64,000 nucleotides of DNA from Malaya genurostris. Lineage: Eukaryota; Arthropoda; Insecta; Diptera; Culicidae. The translations under genes and the position numbers were made by a program. This document shows positions 11,501-26,500 of this stretch, piece by piece. Location: positions 39,533,383 to 39,597,382 of the forward strand of contig NC_080572.1 of the NCBI RefSeq assembly GCF_030247185.1, given 5' to 3'. The notes under the pieces are model-generated. The model was not told the DNA's origin, made no database searches, and saw only the letters and a list, made by a program, of their open reading frames with translations. The number at the start of each line of letters is the position of its first letter. The stretch's first letter is position 1.

Positions 11501-14500
11501 GCATCCAAACATGCCAGCTACTGGCGCAGCTTGCAAACTTGCGCTCAGACAAAAGCATTTCTACCAGATTTAAATCTGAAAATGTCAAAGTGTCTACTGC
11601 ATTTCTCCAAGTATCATTGAAGTATTCTGGTCAGAGCTCTGACTGGACATTGCAAACTCAATTATCACATGGCTACTATTCAACGTGCTGAGTATTATTC
11701 GTGTGATTTGTGTGAATGCGATTATGGTACTTCATATCATCTGATATGTAACTGTCCCGCATTGACGCAGCTACGTATCCGGGTTTTTGGTTCTCCATAC
11801 ATGGTTGAGTCTGTGTATGTGGAGCTAAAATTGAAGGATATTCTCTCGTTTCTCACCCAATGTGGTAAGGAGCTATAGTCAGAAGGGTTCATCGTTCTTC
11901 CTGGAGTGAATGAATCCCTTCTGTATTCACCTTAAATAGGGTTTGGCAGATTGTTTGGCATCCTCTGGGGGGTACCGCATTTACTTCTGCTCGTACATAC
12001 TGCGAGTCGTTCTGCATTCTTCCGGGAGTGCAGAATGGTGTCGCTTTTGTAAGATCTCTAAATCCTCTCGGGGGTTGGAGGTTTTATTAACAGCAGACTG
12101 TTCGGGACCTCGTAGAGGTTCAGAATTTCCTTCTGCTTCCACTAAATGTGATCCTCAGCAGATTGTTCAGCATCCCTTAGGGGTGCAGAATTTACTTCTG
12201 CTTTTATGTGTTTTTGTGTCGTCAATTTTTCCCATCCTCCTAGTTCAACCCTTACCATTTCCTTTCAATCCTTCCCTCTTATATATCGGGAAAATGATGC
12301 TAAAAACAAATTGATGGCAAGGCACAAATCTCCAAATATCAAGGGGAACGTGCCATTTGAGCCAATTTGTTCTGATTCCTGATTCCTGTCAGCAGTTTAT
12401 GTTGAACTGCTGAAGCACTAATAAGTCGTAGGAGAAACGTAGAAATTAAAAATAGTTATGTGCACTTACCAGAAAACCGGTACCCAAGTGGTACCAAAAC
12501 CCTTAAATAAATCAAAAATTGAGTTTTCTCCAAATTTTTGAAAACAATGAGGAAAACTCATCACGCTTGCTTGTCTTTCTCGTATCCGCCGTGACGGTTT
12601 TGATGCACATTATCAGTCGCGATGCTTAACTGGACAAGTATGTAAGGTAAACCATTCTCATTTCTATGTTTGGTTGGAAAGGTTACATTGACCATACATC
12701 CATCGGTTTCGTTTATAGTCACATGGACTTCATTGTTTTTGACTACCGATGGTATCTCGCGGCCACATCAGCACAAAAACATTTTCTTTCCTTCTCGTGA
12801 ATTACTCGAACTTCTAACGCACTGTCCGCGAACCAACGTGCTCTCACGTTGAGAGCTTCACCGGAAGTGAGGTAATCCATGGTCAAAATCAAGAGTGGCA
12901 AAAACTCGCTCATGAAGTTCATTTTCTTCTATTCATCAGCTTTCCTCATGATGCATTCCGCAAATTGATGGTGAAACTGATGAAACCCATCGCTGATATA
13001 AACTAACCAAACAAACACACTCACCTATACAGAGCATCACTGAAACAAAATTGTGCTGGTATTAATGGTTCTCAGTTTTGATTTCATAGTACCAAAGACT
13101 TCATATTAACAAGGTATCCAGCTGCGTGGTGGGCATGGCGCCCTCAGTCAAGTCCGCATCCAATGTCGTACATAGAAGAAGGGAAGAGAAATGTCAAATT
13201 CGTTCGCGCCAAAATAGCAACACTGCGCACGCATACAATTGACATGATATGTTGAATGTGATGTCGTGCGATGGCGTTGCTGAACTGAAGATTGATTACG
13301 CTCCAAGCTTACAGGGTCTGATAGTACCTAACCCACATTCCGAGTTTGAAAAAAGTGACAACTGGTGGGTGTATGTTTACACTACAGAGTATGTTTATAC
13401 CTAGGACAGGACCTGACAATTGTTAATCCACTTTTAGGACCAATTTCGGACCAGCTCGTGATTGGTTGAAATTGACATAAGCAAGTACAAGTTGTTGAAA
13501 TCAATATTACTGCAGGGTGGTAGAAAAAGTGTTGTCAGTATCGTCGGTAACAATGTAGCTTGATATTGGATATTTTATTTTTCGGGCCATCTTTTCAAAA
13601 TTATTAATTTTAATAGGATTTAAGTTCAATTTGTTTTTAAGTCCTGTCAATGCGGAAAGTATACGAGTACATTTAAAAATCACTGGATGATACAAAGAGA
13701 AAGCCTGAAATCACGAAGTGTGATATGGACGAGAATATTGATTATGTTGGTTGAGAATAGCACCGAATCTTTGGATACTTCTGTATGTTATTATTTTTCT
13801 CAAATAGAATATGTTGAATACTTTAGTTAATAAAGCTGCAAAAATTAATTTCCCAAAATTGAGTGTTTTAGAAAAATTTTATTAAGCTGTTTCAACTAAA
13901 CGTTTTCTTCAAAACAAACATCTGATCAAAATGAATCCAGAGCTGTATTTTTGACCGATATAACATTTGTCTAAGTGTTTTCAAATGATAAATAATTGCA
14001 TGTTATAAGGGGAGAAAGTTTAAGAATGAATAATTATCTCTACTGGCAACAGCGATCCCGAGGCATTTATTATTTACAGCAGGGAGCAACCGGCATAAGA
14101 GAAATATTTTTCTGGAAAAAGAAGCCAGTTGTCTGGTCCTGTCCTAGGTTTATACTACAGAGCTGCTAACATAACCAAGATTTTCGGTTTTGTTACGATA
14201 GCACTTGCTGGAGCGCCCTATTCTTGCCACCGGGCTGGATGTATATGGTACACGATTGAATTTCATGTCTCGAGCTAAACACAACTGGCTACTGAACCGA
14301 TTGCGATGTGCAGCATACGAGAACATCTGTTGAGAGTTGGATTGAAATGACATCGATTCGAACATTGGCCGCCCATGACAACTCTGGTGGATGAACATGC
14401 GGGCCACCCGCCGGGCCTTCGTAGCCTGGGGGTGTTTACCGCGGACCCACAGAAGGATGCGGCAACTTTTGAAACGTTTCCACGTCAGATTTCAACACCA

Positions 14501-17500
14501 CCGCCACGAAGAACCACTCCCATCGATGAGGGCAACCCGCCGGATCAAAGACTCAAAGGTGTTTCCTGAGGACCCACATGGACAAGACCTTGGCATCGTA
14601 AACCTAAATAGATTGTGCCTTAATAAATATATCTTTGAAAAAAAAACTCTGGTGGATGAGAATATAAGCGAGACAGTGTCATATTCATATTCATAAATTC
14701 ATTTTTATTGAATTTTTCAAATTATTCGATTGTTTTAATAATCGAATATTATTTTTAATCTAATCGATTAACTTATCCGCGATTATCAGAGTTATTAATC
14801 GATCGATATTACGACATCTCTAAACGTGACAATATTATTATTAATCCAAAGTATCGCCAATACCGCATTGTGTCCGCATTTTATTCCAAATAATTTAGTG
14901 TGCTTTACATATTGCAACTGGCCTCGGTTCAAAAGGTATTAGATTTTTCATCGTGACGACACAAATGAACAAGCATTCATCCTTGACAGTTCAGCGGTAC
15001 TGTTTACAAACAAGCTTAAACAAAAATCGAAGAACACATCTTGAACAATCTTCTTTACACTTTGCGTCTAGTCACTTTTATTTAATAAATCTCAAAAACA
15101 AACTGTATTCAATCGTGAACAAATGTTTTAAAATTTTATTTAGGCGATATGGACCGTAAATGGTTTGATCCAATTTGTCAACGAACAAACAAAAAAATCT
15201 GTTTACAAACATTACTGCTGAACTGTCAAAATGTGTTTATCCGATTGAGGTTAGCACTGTCGGTAAAAAACCTAATGCAATCACTGTGAAGAATGACTTT
15301 TGAACCGATGCCCGGCGGGTCGAGTGTCATATACCATTCGACTCAGCACACAGTACACGAAATGTCTGTACGTGTGTACGTGCGTGTGAGAGAGAAAAAT
15401 ATTCACTTACTTTTCTCCTGGATGGCTGAACCGATTTACACAATTTTAGACTCAAATGGATTGTCCCATACCTATTTTTTTTTTTTTTTTTATTCAATAA
15501 TATAATATAATATTAAGGCACACTGCTTAAGCTCTAAGATGCCAAGGGTATTTACTAATCTTAATTATCGTCTAACTTAAAACTAGAGTAGTATCATTAT
15601 GTAATATAGTATCTGGCGATCGGTAGTGGCCGGTGAATTGAATTTAGGATGAGATGATTCCAGATGGCGATGGTAATTTTCTATGTTGGCCGCATTCTTC
15701 GGTCCGTGAGGGTCCGCGGGAAACACCCCCAGGCTACGAAGGCCCGCATGCTGGTCATTGACTGGAGCGGTCTTCCGGTGATGGTGATGTTACGGAAGAG
15801 AATGAAAAAAAGAAGTAAATATTGTGGGAAACGGGGTAAAAAAGGGGTGTGGGAACAAAATGTTTGAAAACGACAGAGATCTAATTAGTTGCCATCGAGA
15901 TGGTGAAAAAACAGGGAAAGGGGAACGAAAAAGTTAGTGACAAAAAAAAAAAGATCTTGTTAATTCCAATGAAGATGGTGGACAGGGACGGGGATCGAGA
16001 GAATCGGGCGGATGTTAGTGTCGAACCTGTAGGTAGAGATTATATTTTCTGAGCGAGGAATAACACATTACACTTGTATATCAATGTGTTTAAGGTACTG
16101 GTATATGAGAAGCATATATGAACTATCCCGACTCGCCAACACATCCCGAACCGGCACCTCAGGCGGTCTACCTCGGGCCCTGAGGGATTCCAGTAGCTTC
16201 GACCTGGCGTCACGATACTCTACGCACGACCACACGACATGCTCGATGTCCTGATAACCGTCGCCACAGGTGCAGAGCCCGTTCTCCACGATCCCGATAC
16301 GCCGGAGATGTGCGTTGAATGTATAGTGATTTGACATGAGCCGTGACATAACGCGAATGAAATCACGACTCATGTTCATCCCCTTGAACCAAGGTTTCGT
16401 CGATACCTTAGGGATAATGGAGTGTAGCCATCGTCCCAGTTCGTCATTCGTCCATGAAGTTTGCCAACTTTCGAGAGTTTTCTGACGAGAAATACTGAAA
16501 AATTCATTGAAGCAGATTGGTCTTTCATAAATATCACCTTCCAATGCGCCCACTTTAGCCAATAAGTCTGCCTTTTCATTGCCCGGAATGGAACAATGCG
16601 AAGGGACCCAGACTAACGATATTAAATAAGACCGTTCAGATAAAGTTCTCAAATGTTCCCGTATTTTCCCCAGGAAATATGGGGGATACTTTCCTGGCTT
16701 CATTGCCCGGAGAGCTTCTATTGAACTTAGACTGTCCGTGACAATGAAGTAATGGTCTTTGGGCATGGTTTCAATGATCTCGAGGGTGTACTGAATAGCA
16801 GCTAATTCTGCGACGTAAACTGAAGCCGGATCACTGAGTTTGTAAGAAGCGGTGATGTTTTGATTGAAGATGCCGAAGCCTGTGGACTCGTTGATGTTTG
16901 ATCCGTCAGTGTAAAACACCTTTTCACAGTTGACTGTTCTAAATTTATTATAAAAAATATTTGGGGCCACTCGAGGGCGCACGTGATCCGGAATTCCATG
17001 AATTTCTTCTCTCATGGATGTGTCGAAAAACACAGTAGAATCAGAAGTATCCAAGAAATGAGCACGGTTGGAAACAAACGAAGAAGGATTAATATTCTGA
17101 GCCATGTAATCAAAATACAAGGACATAAAACGGGTTTGAGAGTTAAGCTCAACTAACCTTTCGAAGTTTTCAATCACCAGAGGATTCAAAATGTCGCATC
17201 GAATGAGCAAACGATATGAGAGATCCCAGAACCGGTTTTTCAGTGGAAGAACGCCCGCCAGCACTTCGAGGCTCATCGTATGAGTCGATTGCATGCAACC
17301 CAAGGCAATACGCAAACAACGATACTGAATTCTTTCCAGCTTGATGAAATGAGTGTTCGCCACTGATCGGAAGCAGAAGCATCCATATTCCATAACGGAC
17401 AATATCGTTGTTTGGTACAACCTGATCAGGTCTCCTGGGTGAGCACCCCACCAAGTTCCGGTTATTGTACGAAGAAAGTTGATTCTCTGCTGGCATTTTT

Positions 17501-20500
17501 GTTTCAGATACCTAATGTGACATCCCCAGGTGCCTTTGGAGTCGAACCAGACCCCGAGATATTTAAATGTGAAGGCCTGAGCTATGGTTTCACCCCCTAG
17601 TTGAAGCTGTAATTGTGCTGGTTCTCGCTTCCTCGAAAATACAACCAGCTCAGTTTTCTCCGTAGAGAACTCGATACCCATTTGAAGAGCCCATGATGAT
17701 AAGTTGTCGAGAGTATCTTGTAATGGTCCTTGGAGATCGGCAGCTTTGGGTCCTATAATAGACACAACGCTGTCGTCGGCAAGTTGTCTTAGCGTGCAAG
17801 ATGTGTTGATACATTCATCAATGTTGTTCACGTAAAAGTTGTATAAAAGGGGGCTTAAGCATGAGCCCTGAGGAAGACCCATGTAGCTGAATCGTATTGT
17901 CGACAAATCACCATGCGCAAAGTACATGTGTTTCTCAGACAATAGATTATGTAAAAAGTTGTTCAAAACTGGCGAAAGACCATGCTGATGCAACTTCTCA
18001 GATAGGATATTTATAGAAACTGAGTCAAAAGCCCCCTTAATGTCTAGGAAAACTGATGCCATTTGTTCTTTACGAGCAAATGCCATTTGAATTTCTGTTG
18101 AGAGCAACGCAAGACAATCGTTCGTTCCTTTGCCCCTGCGGAAACCAAATTGTGTATCTGAAAGTAAACCATTAGTTTCGACCCAATTGTCTAGACGAAA
18201 CAGAATCATTTTTTCGAACAATTTCCGGATACAGGAAAGCATAGCAATCGGCCGATACGAATTGTGATCGGAGGCTGGTTTCCCTGGTTTTTGAATGGCG
18301 ATAACTCTGACTTGTCTCCAGTCGTGTGGGACAATATTACCCGTGAGGAACTTGTTGAATAAATTCAGCAAGCGCCTTTTGGCGGGGTCAGGCAGATTTT
18401 TCAACAAGTTGAATTTTATTCTGTCTAATCCCGGGGCTTTATTGTTACATGACAAAAGTGCAAGTGAGAGCTCTACCATCGAAAACGGTGATTCGTTTGT
18501 ATTTGGTGTCGCGGCGCGGGTGATCTTCTGTTCCGGAACAGAGTCTGGGCATACTTTTTTAGCGAAATCGAATATCCAGCGGTTGGAGTATTCCTCGCTT
18601 TCATTCGTGGTGTTATGATTGCGCATTCGTCGGGCTGTGTTCCAAAGAGTGCTCATATTTTTTTTAATTTGGTATTTAGTTGGAGATACTGAAGTGGACT
18701 AAGAGCTCATGAGATCACTCTGTGTTACCTATACTTCACATAAGTATTACAAAAAAAGTTCTATGGATAAAAATCACATACGTTTTCACGTAGGTAACAT
18801 TGGAATGAGGATTTTTCTGGTTGTAGTTATACTCTCATTTGTTCAGTGTTATTTGTCTGCTAATATATGTTGATCGTTAATAGGTCATACTTAGTATGCA
18901 CCGTTACAATTTTGGATGCGAGGTAAAAGTACTGAAATTCACGCATGCAATCAGAGATGCCAAGTCTGCAGATTTTTCTGTAAATCTGCAGATATCTTAA
19001 ACAGTGCTGCAGATTTGAAAATCGAGTTTTTCACAGAAATTTGAAATGCTCACGCAATTTTTTATGTTTTTTTTATTGCCCGCCAAACCATTTTTCTGTT
19101 TCATAGGGTAAGGGCCCCCTATCTCATCTCATTTGTAAGGACGTTACCTTAAAAACCTGATTTAGCCACTAAAATCACTATGATTTTTTCATATTTCTGC
19201 TTAATTCGCCTTGCTTCACATTGGGAATTGATTCACATTCCTCGGAAATTAAAATAATATTTAAAACATCAGCTAGAAACGCTTCTGATATGTTCACTAT
19301 TGTCCTCCTAATTTCATCTCAAAGGTTTTAAAGGGTGATTTTTTAAGAGCTTGAGAACTTTTTTAAACAATAAAACGCATAAAATTTGCAAAATCTCATC
19401 GGTTCTTTATTTTAAACGTTAGATTGGTACATGACATTTACTTTTTGAAGATAATTTCATTTAAATGTTGACCGCGGCTGCGTCTTAGGTGGTCCATTCG
19501 GAAAATCCGCTTTTTTATCGACAAATTTTGTTCAGCGATGAGGCTCATTTCTGGTTGAATGGCTACGTAAATAAGCAAAATTGCCGCATTTGGAGTGAAG
19601 AGCAACCAGAAGCCGTTCAAGAACTGCCCATGCATCCCGAAAAATGCACTGTTTGGTGTGGTTTGTACGCTGGTGGAATCATTGGACCGTATTTTTTCAA
19701 AGATGCTGTTGGACGCAACGTTACAGTGAATGGCGATCGCTATCGTTCGATGCTAACAAACTTTTTGTTGCCAAAAATGGAAGAACTGAACTTGGTAGAC
19801 ATGTGGTTTCAACAAGATGGCGCTACATGCCACACAGCTCGCGATTCTATGGCCATTTTGAGGGAAAACTTCGGAGAACAATTCATCTCAAGAAATGGAC
19901 CGGTAAGTTGGCCACCAAGATCATGCGATTTGACGCCTTTAGACTATTTTTTGTGGGGCTACGTCAAGTCTAAAGTCTACAGAAATAAGCCAGTAACTAT
20001 TCCAGCTTTGGAAGACAACATTTCCGAAGAAATTCGGGCTATTCCGGCCGAAATGCTCGAAAAAGTTGCCCAAAATTGGACTTTCCGAATGGACCACCTA
20101 AGACGCAGCCGCGGTCAACATTTAAATGAAATTATCTTCAAAAAGTAAATGTCATGTACCAATCTAACGTTTAAAATAAAGAACCGATGAGATTTTGCAA
20201 ATTTTATGCGTTTTATTGTTTAAAAAAGTTCTCAAGCTCTTAAAAAATCACCCTTTATATTCATCCTATCGTTGGTCCTTTATTCATCCCATAAATTAGC
20301 AATCGCGACAGCAACCAAAACCAAAATATTGCACTATTACACTCTCAGGTTCAAAATGTCAGAAATTTCCCTAAAAAGGGCCTAATGCCAACTATGAAAC
20401 AATACACGATATTTTTACACAACATTACAGTAACCGCAACGTGCTCCTTATGGTCATTTCAACTATGGACTAAAATCATAGTAGCGACCATGATGTCAGA

Positions 20501-23500
20501 TTACTTACCATCTGTATTGTAAAAAGCACTAGAACAAAAAATCTACTACTTGTCTATACTATTTGTTTTTATAACTTTTCTGGCGTGGTAATTCTGACAA
20601 TCATTAAAATAACAAAAAAAAATCCCAATGACAATTACACGTAAGGTGAAATTAAACTTTCGATCACCATAAAGTTGAGAAGTGATATAGTTATGACTAC
20701 CATGTGAGTAAGTTCTTCTTCAGAATATAATAATGTTACCATGAATAAACATATGGATAGAGATTGTCAAGTTTGAAAGGACTATACATATTGTTCATAT
20801 CAACATAATTTATGTAGAAAGAACATCGTCGTATGGTGTTTTTCAACCGACTATGTATTTTCTCAGTGCGACTATACAAATTGTCAATTAACGCGTCTGC
20901 TTTTTTTAGTGTCACATAATGCTTCATTAGAGTTCCAGATTTCATATCCCAACAACGAAATTGCGTCGTTAAATTTCTGTGTAAATACTTCTATTAGTAA
21001 TTTTCATATAACATTTTTTCTACACTTTTATAGAAACTGTATTATTCCCCAAGAAATTCGATGGTAAAAACCCGTCTGGTTTATTATATGATCGATTTCA
21101 TAACAGAAACAAAAAGGAAACATTTAATCGTTAGAGAGACCAACGAGTTGGTGATTAAAAAATAAACTTTTAAGCCGAAGGCGGAGTGGTCGCGAGAAGC
21201 TGTTTTTAGATAATGTTAAATCAGTGTAAAAATGTATTAGGAAAATAAAGCAGGTTTTAATGTATTCTTTTTATTCTTGCATCGAAATTTCAATTAATAT
21301 AACTTTTGAACATTTTCGCAAGTTCGAATGATCTTCACCATTGTCAAATTAACCATAATTCTGTGTTTCGAATGAACCAGAAGTGAAATGTCAAAAATAC
21401 CATAGCACTAGTTAGAACAATAAGTTCAATGTAAAAATAAGAAGTAATTATTCATACGATATACAGTTCAATATTACTATTCTAGAGCCAAAACCATTCA
21501 TAGTAAAAGAGAGCTTGCATATTGTTAACATCATCTGATTTTATTGTGTGCTGAAAACCACTATACTCGCATGGTTAAACTAACCTTCCATATGGTAGCT
21601 GTTACCATTTTATTTTTCTGAGTGTACACTGAGAAAAGAACCATAGTAACCGCAACCTGTTTTTCATTGTCATTTCTACTATACGCTAAAATAGTAGCAA
21701 AGAGCATGATATATGACTATTCACCATCTGTATTGTATAAATAACTAGACAACAAAGACTACGACTATCATCATTCAGTAAAAACCATTCAAGCGAAGAG
21801 GTTGTGTTTCGATTGTACTGGCTCGTGAGTTAACGGCTGCTACCGAGACAATTCTAAGCTTCAGGTAGTTAAACTGCCCATAGCAAACGCAATATTCGGG
21901 GCGTTTCCCGACTGGAAAGCTAGCAACGAAGGCCATCCCGTTCATACGCACAGAGGTGTACAGACACAGAGGTGCGAGAGCATAGAAGTGACGAGTCACA
22001 GAGGTGCCATCGCATAAAGGTGCGAAGACGAAGGGGTGCAAAGGCACAGAGGTGCTAAAGCAACCCAGTGCTGATCTACCAGGTACCAGAATTTGTACGC
22101 TGCGTAGGATCAAAAGAGACGGCATATATCGCGAGGTGCTACACTGCAAGCATCGCATTTGATCGCCACCAAGAGCAAAAGCACTGTACCTGGGGTCAGG
22201 TACAGCAAGTGCAGTGGTGTTCACAACGACGGCAGAGCAACTGAGATAGCAGTAAACGACAGAAGACTGCCAATTGGAAACAGCAAAAGACTGCCAATTG
22301 GAAATCGTTGGAAGAGCTTCACGTCGCTCTTCACGATAAAGGAACAGAGACATCAGCTACAAGGTAGATTTAATTTAATTTATTTTTATTTCTTATATCT
22401 GAAATTTTACTAAACATAAGTTTTTATTTTGGTATTATTAATTTACAAAAAAAATTTAATGTAATGGATGATCTCATGGAAGATCATCCGAATCCGATTC
22501 CGGATACTAGTAAAAGTTTAAATACTCCGAGGGCTAAACATTATCCACAGGGTACCACTGGGCCATGGATAGTCTATCTTCGAAAAAAAGAAAAGATTTT
22601 AAACTTGATGCAAATTACAAAGGATTTGACATCACATTTCTCTGAAGTTAAAGAAATCTGTAAGGTTAATAGAGATAAAATTCGAGTTGTAGTTAACGAC
22701 TTGAAACAGGCAAACGATATTGTAACCTGTAAATTATTTGCTATTGAATATCGAGTTTACATTCCATCGAAGGAGGTAGAAATTGACGGTGTTGTGACTG
22801 AAGCAAGTCTGACAGCAGATGATTTACTTAAAAATGGAGTTGGCCGTTTTAAAAACTCCATGCTTGAGGGAGTTAAGATACTCGAGTGCAAACAATTGTA
22901 CTCAGCATCTATTGTCGATGGAAAAAAGTCTTATCGTCCCTCAGATTCGTTTCGCGTAACATTTGCCGGATCTGCATTGCCTAGCCATGTCTATATCGAT
23001 AAAATTCGTCTTCCTGTTCGGCTTTTCGTACCGCATGTTATGAATTGCACGAACTGTAAAAAATTCGGACATACAGCTACTTACTGTAGTAATAAGTCCA
23101 AATGTATCAAATGTCAAGGGCCTCATAAGGATAATCTTTGCGATAAAGATGTTGAAAAATGTGTTTATTGTGGGGAAAGCCCTCATGATGATCTTTCAGT
23201 GTGCGCTGCATTTAAGCTGCGTAAAGACAAAATGAAGCTTTCTTTAAAAGCACGGTCTAAGCGCACATATGCAGAAATGCTCAAAACGGTCATACATGTC
23301 TCCCCTTTGGAAACCGAAAACGGTTTTTCAAATCTTGCGGAGCCAGAGGAATCTGACTCTGACGGAAATAGTGAAGATACCTCGTTTGTCACTCCTCAAG
23401 GGTCTGTTAAGAGGAGATTAACAAACCACAAAATACCAAAAAAGACACCTAAAATTATACCTTCAAAAAAAGATCCCCGTGTTAAAGCTAAAAAGCCAAA

Positions 23501-26500
23501 TTTAAAACCAAAAACTGTGCCTCCTGGTTTGTCAAATTCACAAACCAATCCAGGAACTAGCTCAAGAAAAGACAATAATCCAGTGGGCTCCATTTCACAT
23601 TCACCAACAGGATTACTGAAATTTTCGGAAATTGTAGAATGGATTTTCGCTGCATTCAATATTTCTGAACCTCTAAAGACCATCATAACAGCATTCCTTC
23701 CAATAGCTAGAACTTTTTTGAAACAGTTATCAGCTCAATGGCCAGCTCTTACAGGTTTTGTATCATTTGATGGATAATTTATCATCCGCCGCAAATGATT
23801 CAATCACTGTCCTGCAGTGGAATTGTCGAAGCATCATGCCAAAACTTGATTCATTTAAAGTTTTGTTGCATAGTCAAAAATGTGATGTATTTGCTTTGTG
23901 CGAAACATGGCTTACATCAAACATAGCCTTAAATTTTAATGACTTTAACATTATACGTCTCGACAGAGACTCCCCGTATGGTGGAGTGCTTTTAGGAATT
24001 AAGAAATGTTATTCCTTTTATAGATTAAACATTCCTTCGACTTCTAGTATAGAAGTTGTTGCTTGTCAAATAAACATTAAAGGAAAGGACATTTGCATTG
24101 CTTCGGTATATATTCCTCCAAGAGCTCAAGTTGGACAACGACAGCTTAATGAAATTGTCGAAGCCCTTCCTGCTCCACGTTTGATTTTAGGAGATTTCAA
24201 TTCGCACGGAATGATGTGGGGTTCCGTTTACAATGATAGCAGATCATCTCTAATATATAATATTTGCGACAATTTTAGCATGACGGTACTAAATATGGGT
24301 AGCATGACACGGATCCCAAGACCTCCTGCACGTCCAAGTGCATTAGATTTATCTCTTTGTTCGACTTCAATTCGACTAGATTGCACCTGGAAAGTATTTC
24401 CTGATTTACATGGTAGCGATCATTTACCAATCATCATCTCAATTAGCAGTAACAAAGGCATTGCTAATTCAGTTAATATTCCATATGATTTGACAAAAAA
24501 TATTGACTGGATTAAATACCAAAGTAATATTTCAAGTGTCTTAACTTCAATGGAAGAGCTTCCCCCACTTGAAGAATATGACTTCCTCGTTTGTTCGATT
24601 CTGGAGGCCGCAGAACAAGCCCAAACCAAACGATTTCTTGGTCCATCGTCTAACAGAAGACCTCCAAATCCTTGGTGGGACAAAGAGTGCTCAGATGCTA
24701 AACACGCGAAACAAAATGCTTTCAAGACGTTTTTAAAACGAGGAGGAGGAACTCCTCAGAATTTTGAAAAATTCTTGGTTTTAGAAACCAAGTACAAGAA
24801 CATACTTCGGGTTAAGAAATGCAGCTATTGGAGACATTTTGTGGAAGGTTTGTCAAGAGAAACCTCAATGAGCACTCTTTGGAATACGGCCAGACGAATG
24901 AGGAATCGTAACGTAGGAAATGAGAGTGAGGAGTACTCGAATCGATGGATATTTGATTTTGCGAGGAAAGTTTGTCCAGATTCCGTTCCTACGCATAGCA
25001 TTGTTAGGGAGTCTTCTTCAAATGATGATTCCATTGATAGCCCCTTTTCAATGATGGAATTTTCCATAGCACTCATGTCTTGTAACAATAACGCTCCTGG
25101 ATTGGACAGAATTAAATTCAACTTGGTGAAGAATCTGCCCGACCTCGCAAAAAGACGTTTGTTGGAATTGTTCAACAAGTTTCTTGAGCAAAATATTGTT
25201 CCACCTGACTGGAGACAAGTGAAAGTTATCGCCATTCAAAAGCCGGGGAAACCAGCTTCCAATCACAACTCATATAGACCCATTGCGATGTTGTCCTGCA
25301 TCAGAAAATTGTTCGAAAAAATTATTCTACGACGTCTCGACACTTGGGTCGAGACGAACGGTTTGTTGTCAGATACTCAGTTTGGCTTCCGTAGAAATAA
25401 AGGGACGAATGATTGCCTTGCATTACTTTCGTCTGACATCCAAATTGCCTTCGCTCAAAAGCAACAAATGGCATCTGTATTTTTAGACATTAAAGGAGCA
25501 TTTGATTCAGTTTCCATTGATGTTCTTTCAGACAAGCTCCACCAACATGGACTCCCAGCGGTTATAAATAATTATTTGCACAACCTTTTGTCAGAGAAAC
25601 GCATGCATTTTTCACATGGCGATTTGGCAACAATCAGAATTAGCTACATGGGTCTCCCGCAAGGCTCATGCCTCAGTCCGCTCCTCTATAATTTTTACGT
25701 GAATGACATTGACAGCTGTCTAGTAACCCCATGTACACTAAGACAATTGGCAGATGATGGCGTGGTTTCAGTTACTGGATCCAAAGCTATTGATCTGCAA
25801 AAACCATTGCAAGATACCTTAGATAAATTGTCCGTTTGGGCTGTTCATCTTGGTATCGAATTCTCTGCGGAGAAAACAGAGCTGGTCGTCTTTTCAAAAA
25901 AGCATGATCCCGCGCAACTTCAGCTTCATATGATGGGAAGAATAATCGAACAGGTTTTGACTTTCAAATACCTCGGGGTGTGGTTTGATTCCAAATGCAC
26001 GTGGGGAGGACACATTAGGTATCTGATAACGAAATGCCAACAAAGAGTAAATTTTCTTCGAACAATAACAGGGTCTTGGTGGGGTGCTCATCCGCAAGAT
26101 CTAATAAAATTGTATCAGACAACGATACTTTCAGTGATGGAATATGGATGCGTTTGTTTTCGTTCCGCTGCAAATTCTCATATTATCAAACTTGAGCGAA
26201 TTCAGTACCGTTGTTTGCGAATTGCTTTAGGCTGCATGCATTCGACACATACAATGAGTCTTGAAGTTCTGGCGGGAGTTCTTCCATTAAAAGATCGATT
26301 TTGGGAGCTTTCATCACGCCTGCTAATAAGATGTGATGTGCTGAATCCCATGGTAATTAATAATTTCGAACGACTAGTCGAGCTTCGATCTCAAACAAAA
26401 TTCATGACAGTATATTTTAACCATATGTCACAGGAAATCAACCCTTCAAGATATATTCCTATCCGTGTCAGCCTCCTAAATGTACCTGACTCAACTTTAT

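Noticed and set aside
9525..12586. Interpretation of the 200-bp direct repeats as LTRs
   Set aside because: The enclosed reverse transcriptase is of the non-LTR type with a GFADDY-type motif and RNase H downstream; there is no TG...CA end, primer-binding site, protease or integrase.
21775..22353. 192-codon minus-strand frame
   Set aside because: Antisense to the LINE 5' UTR repeats; no domain or start context, and the repeat motif explains its length.
23758..23769. Start of LINE ORF2 at the upstream TTG
   Set aside because: The ATG at 23770 lies in the ATGGATAA overlap, a more credible start; the four extra residues carry no motif.
24825..25235. 136-codon minus-strand frame inside LINE ORF2
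   Set aside because: Antisense shadow of the reverse transcriptase gene.
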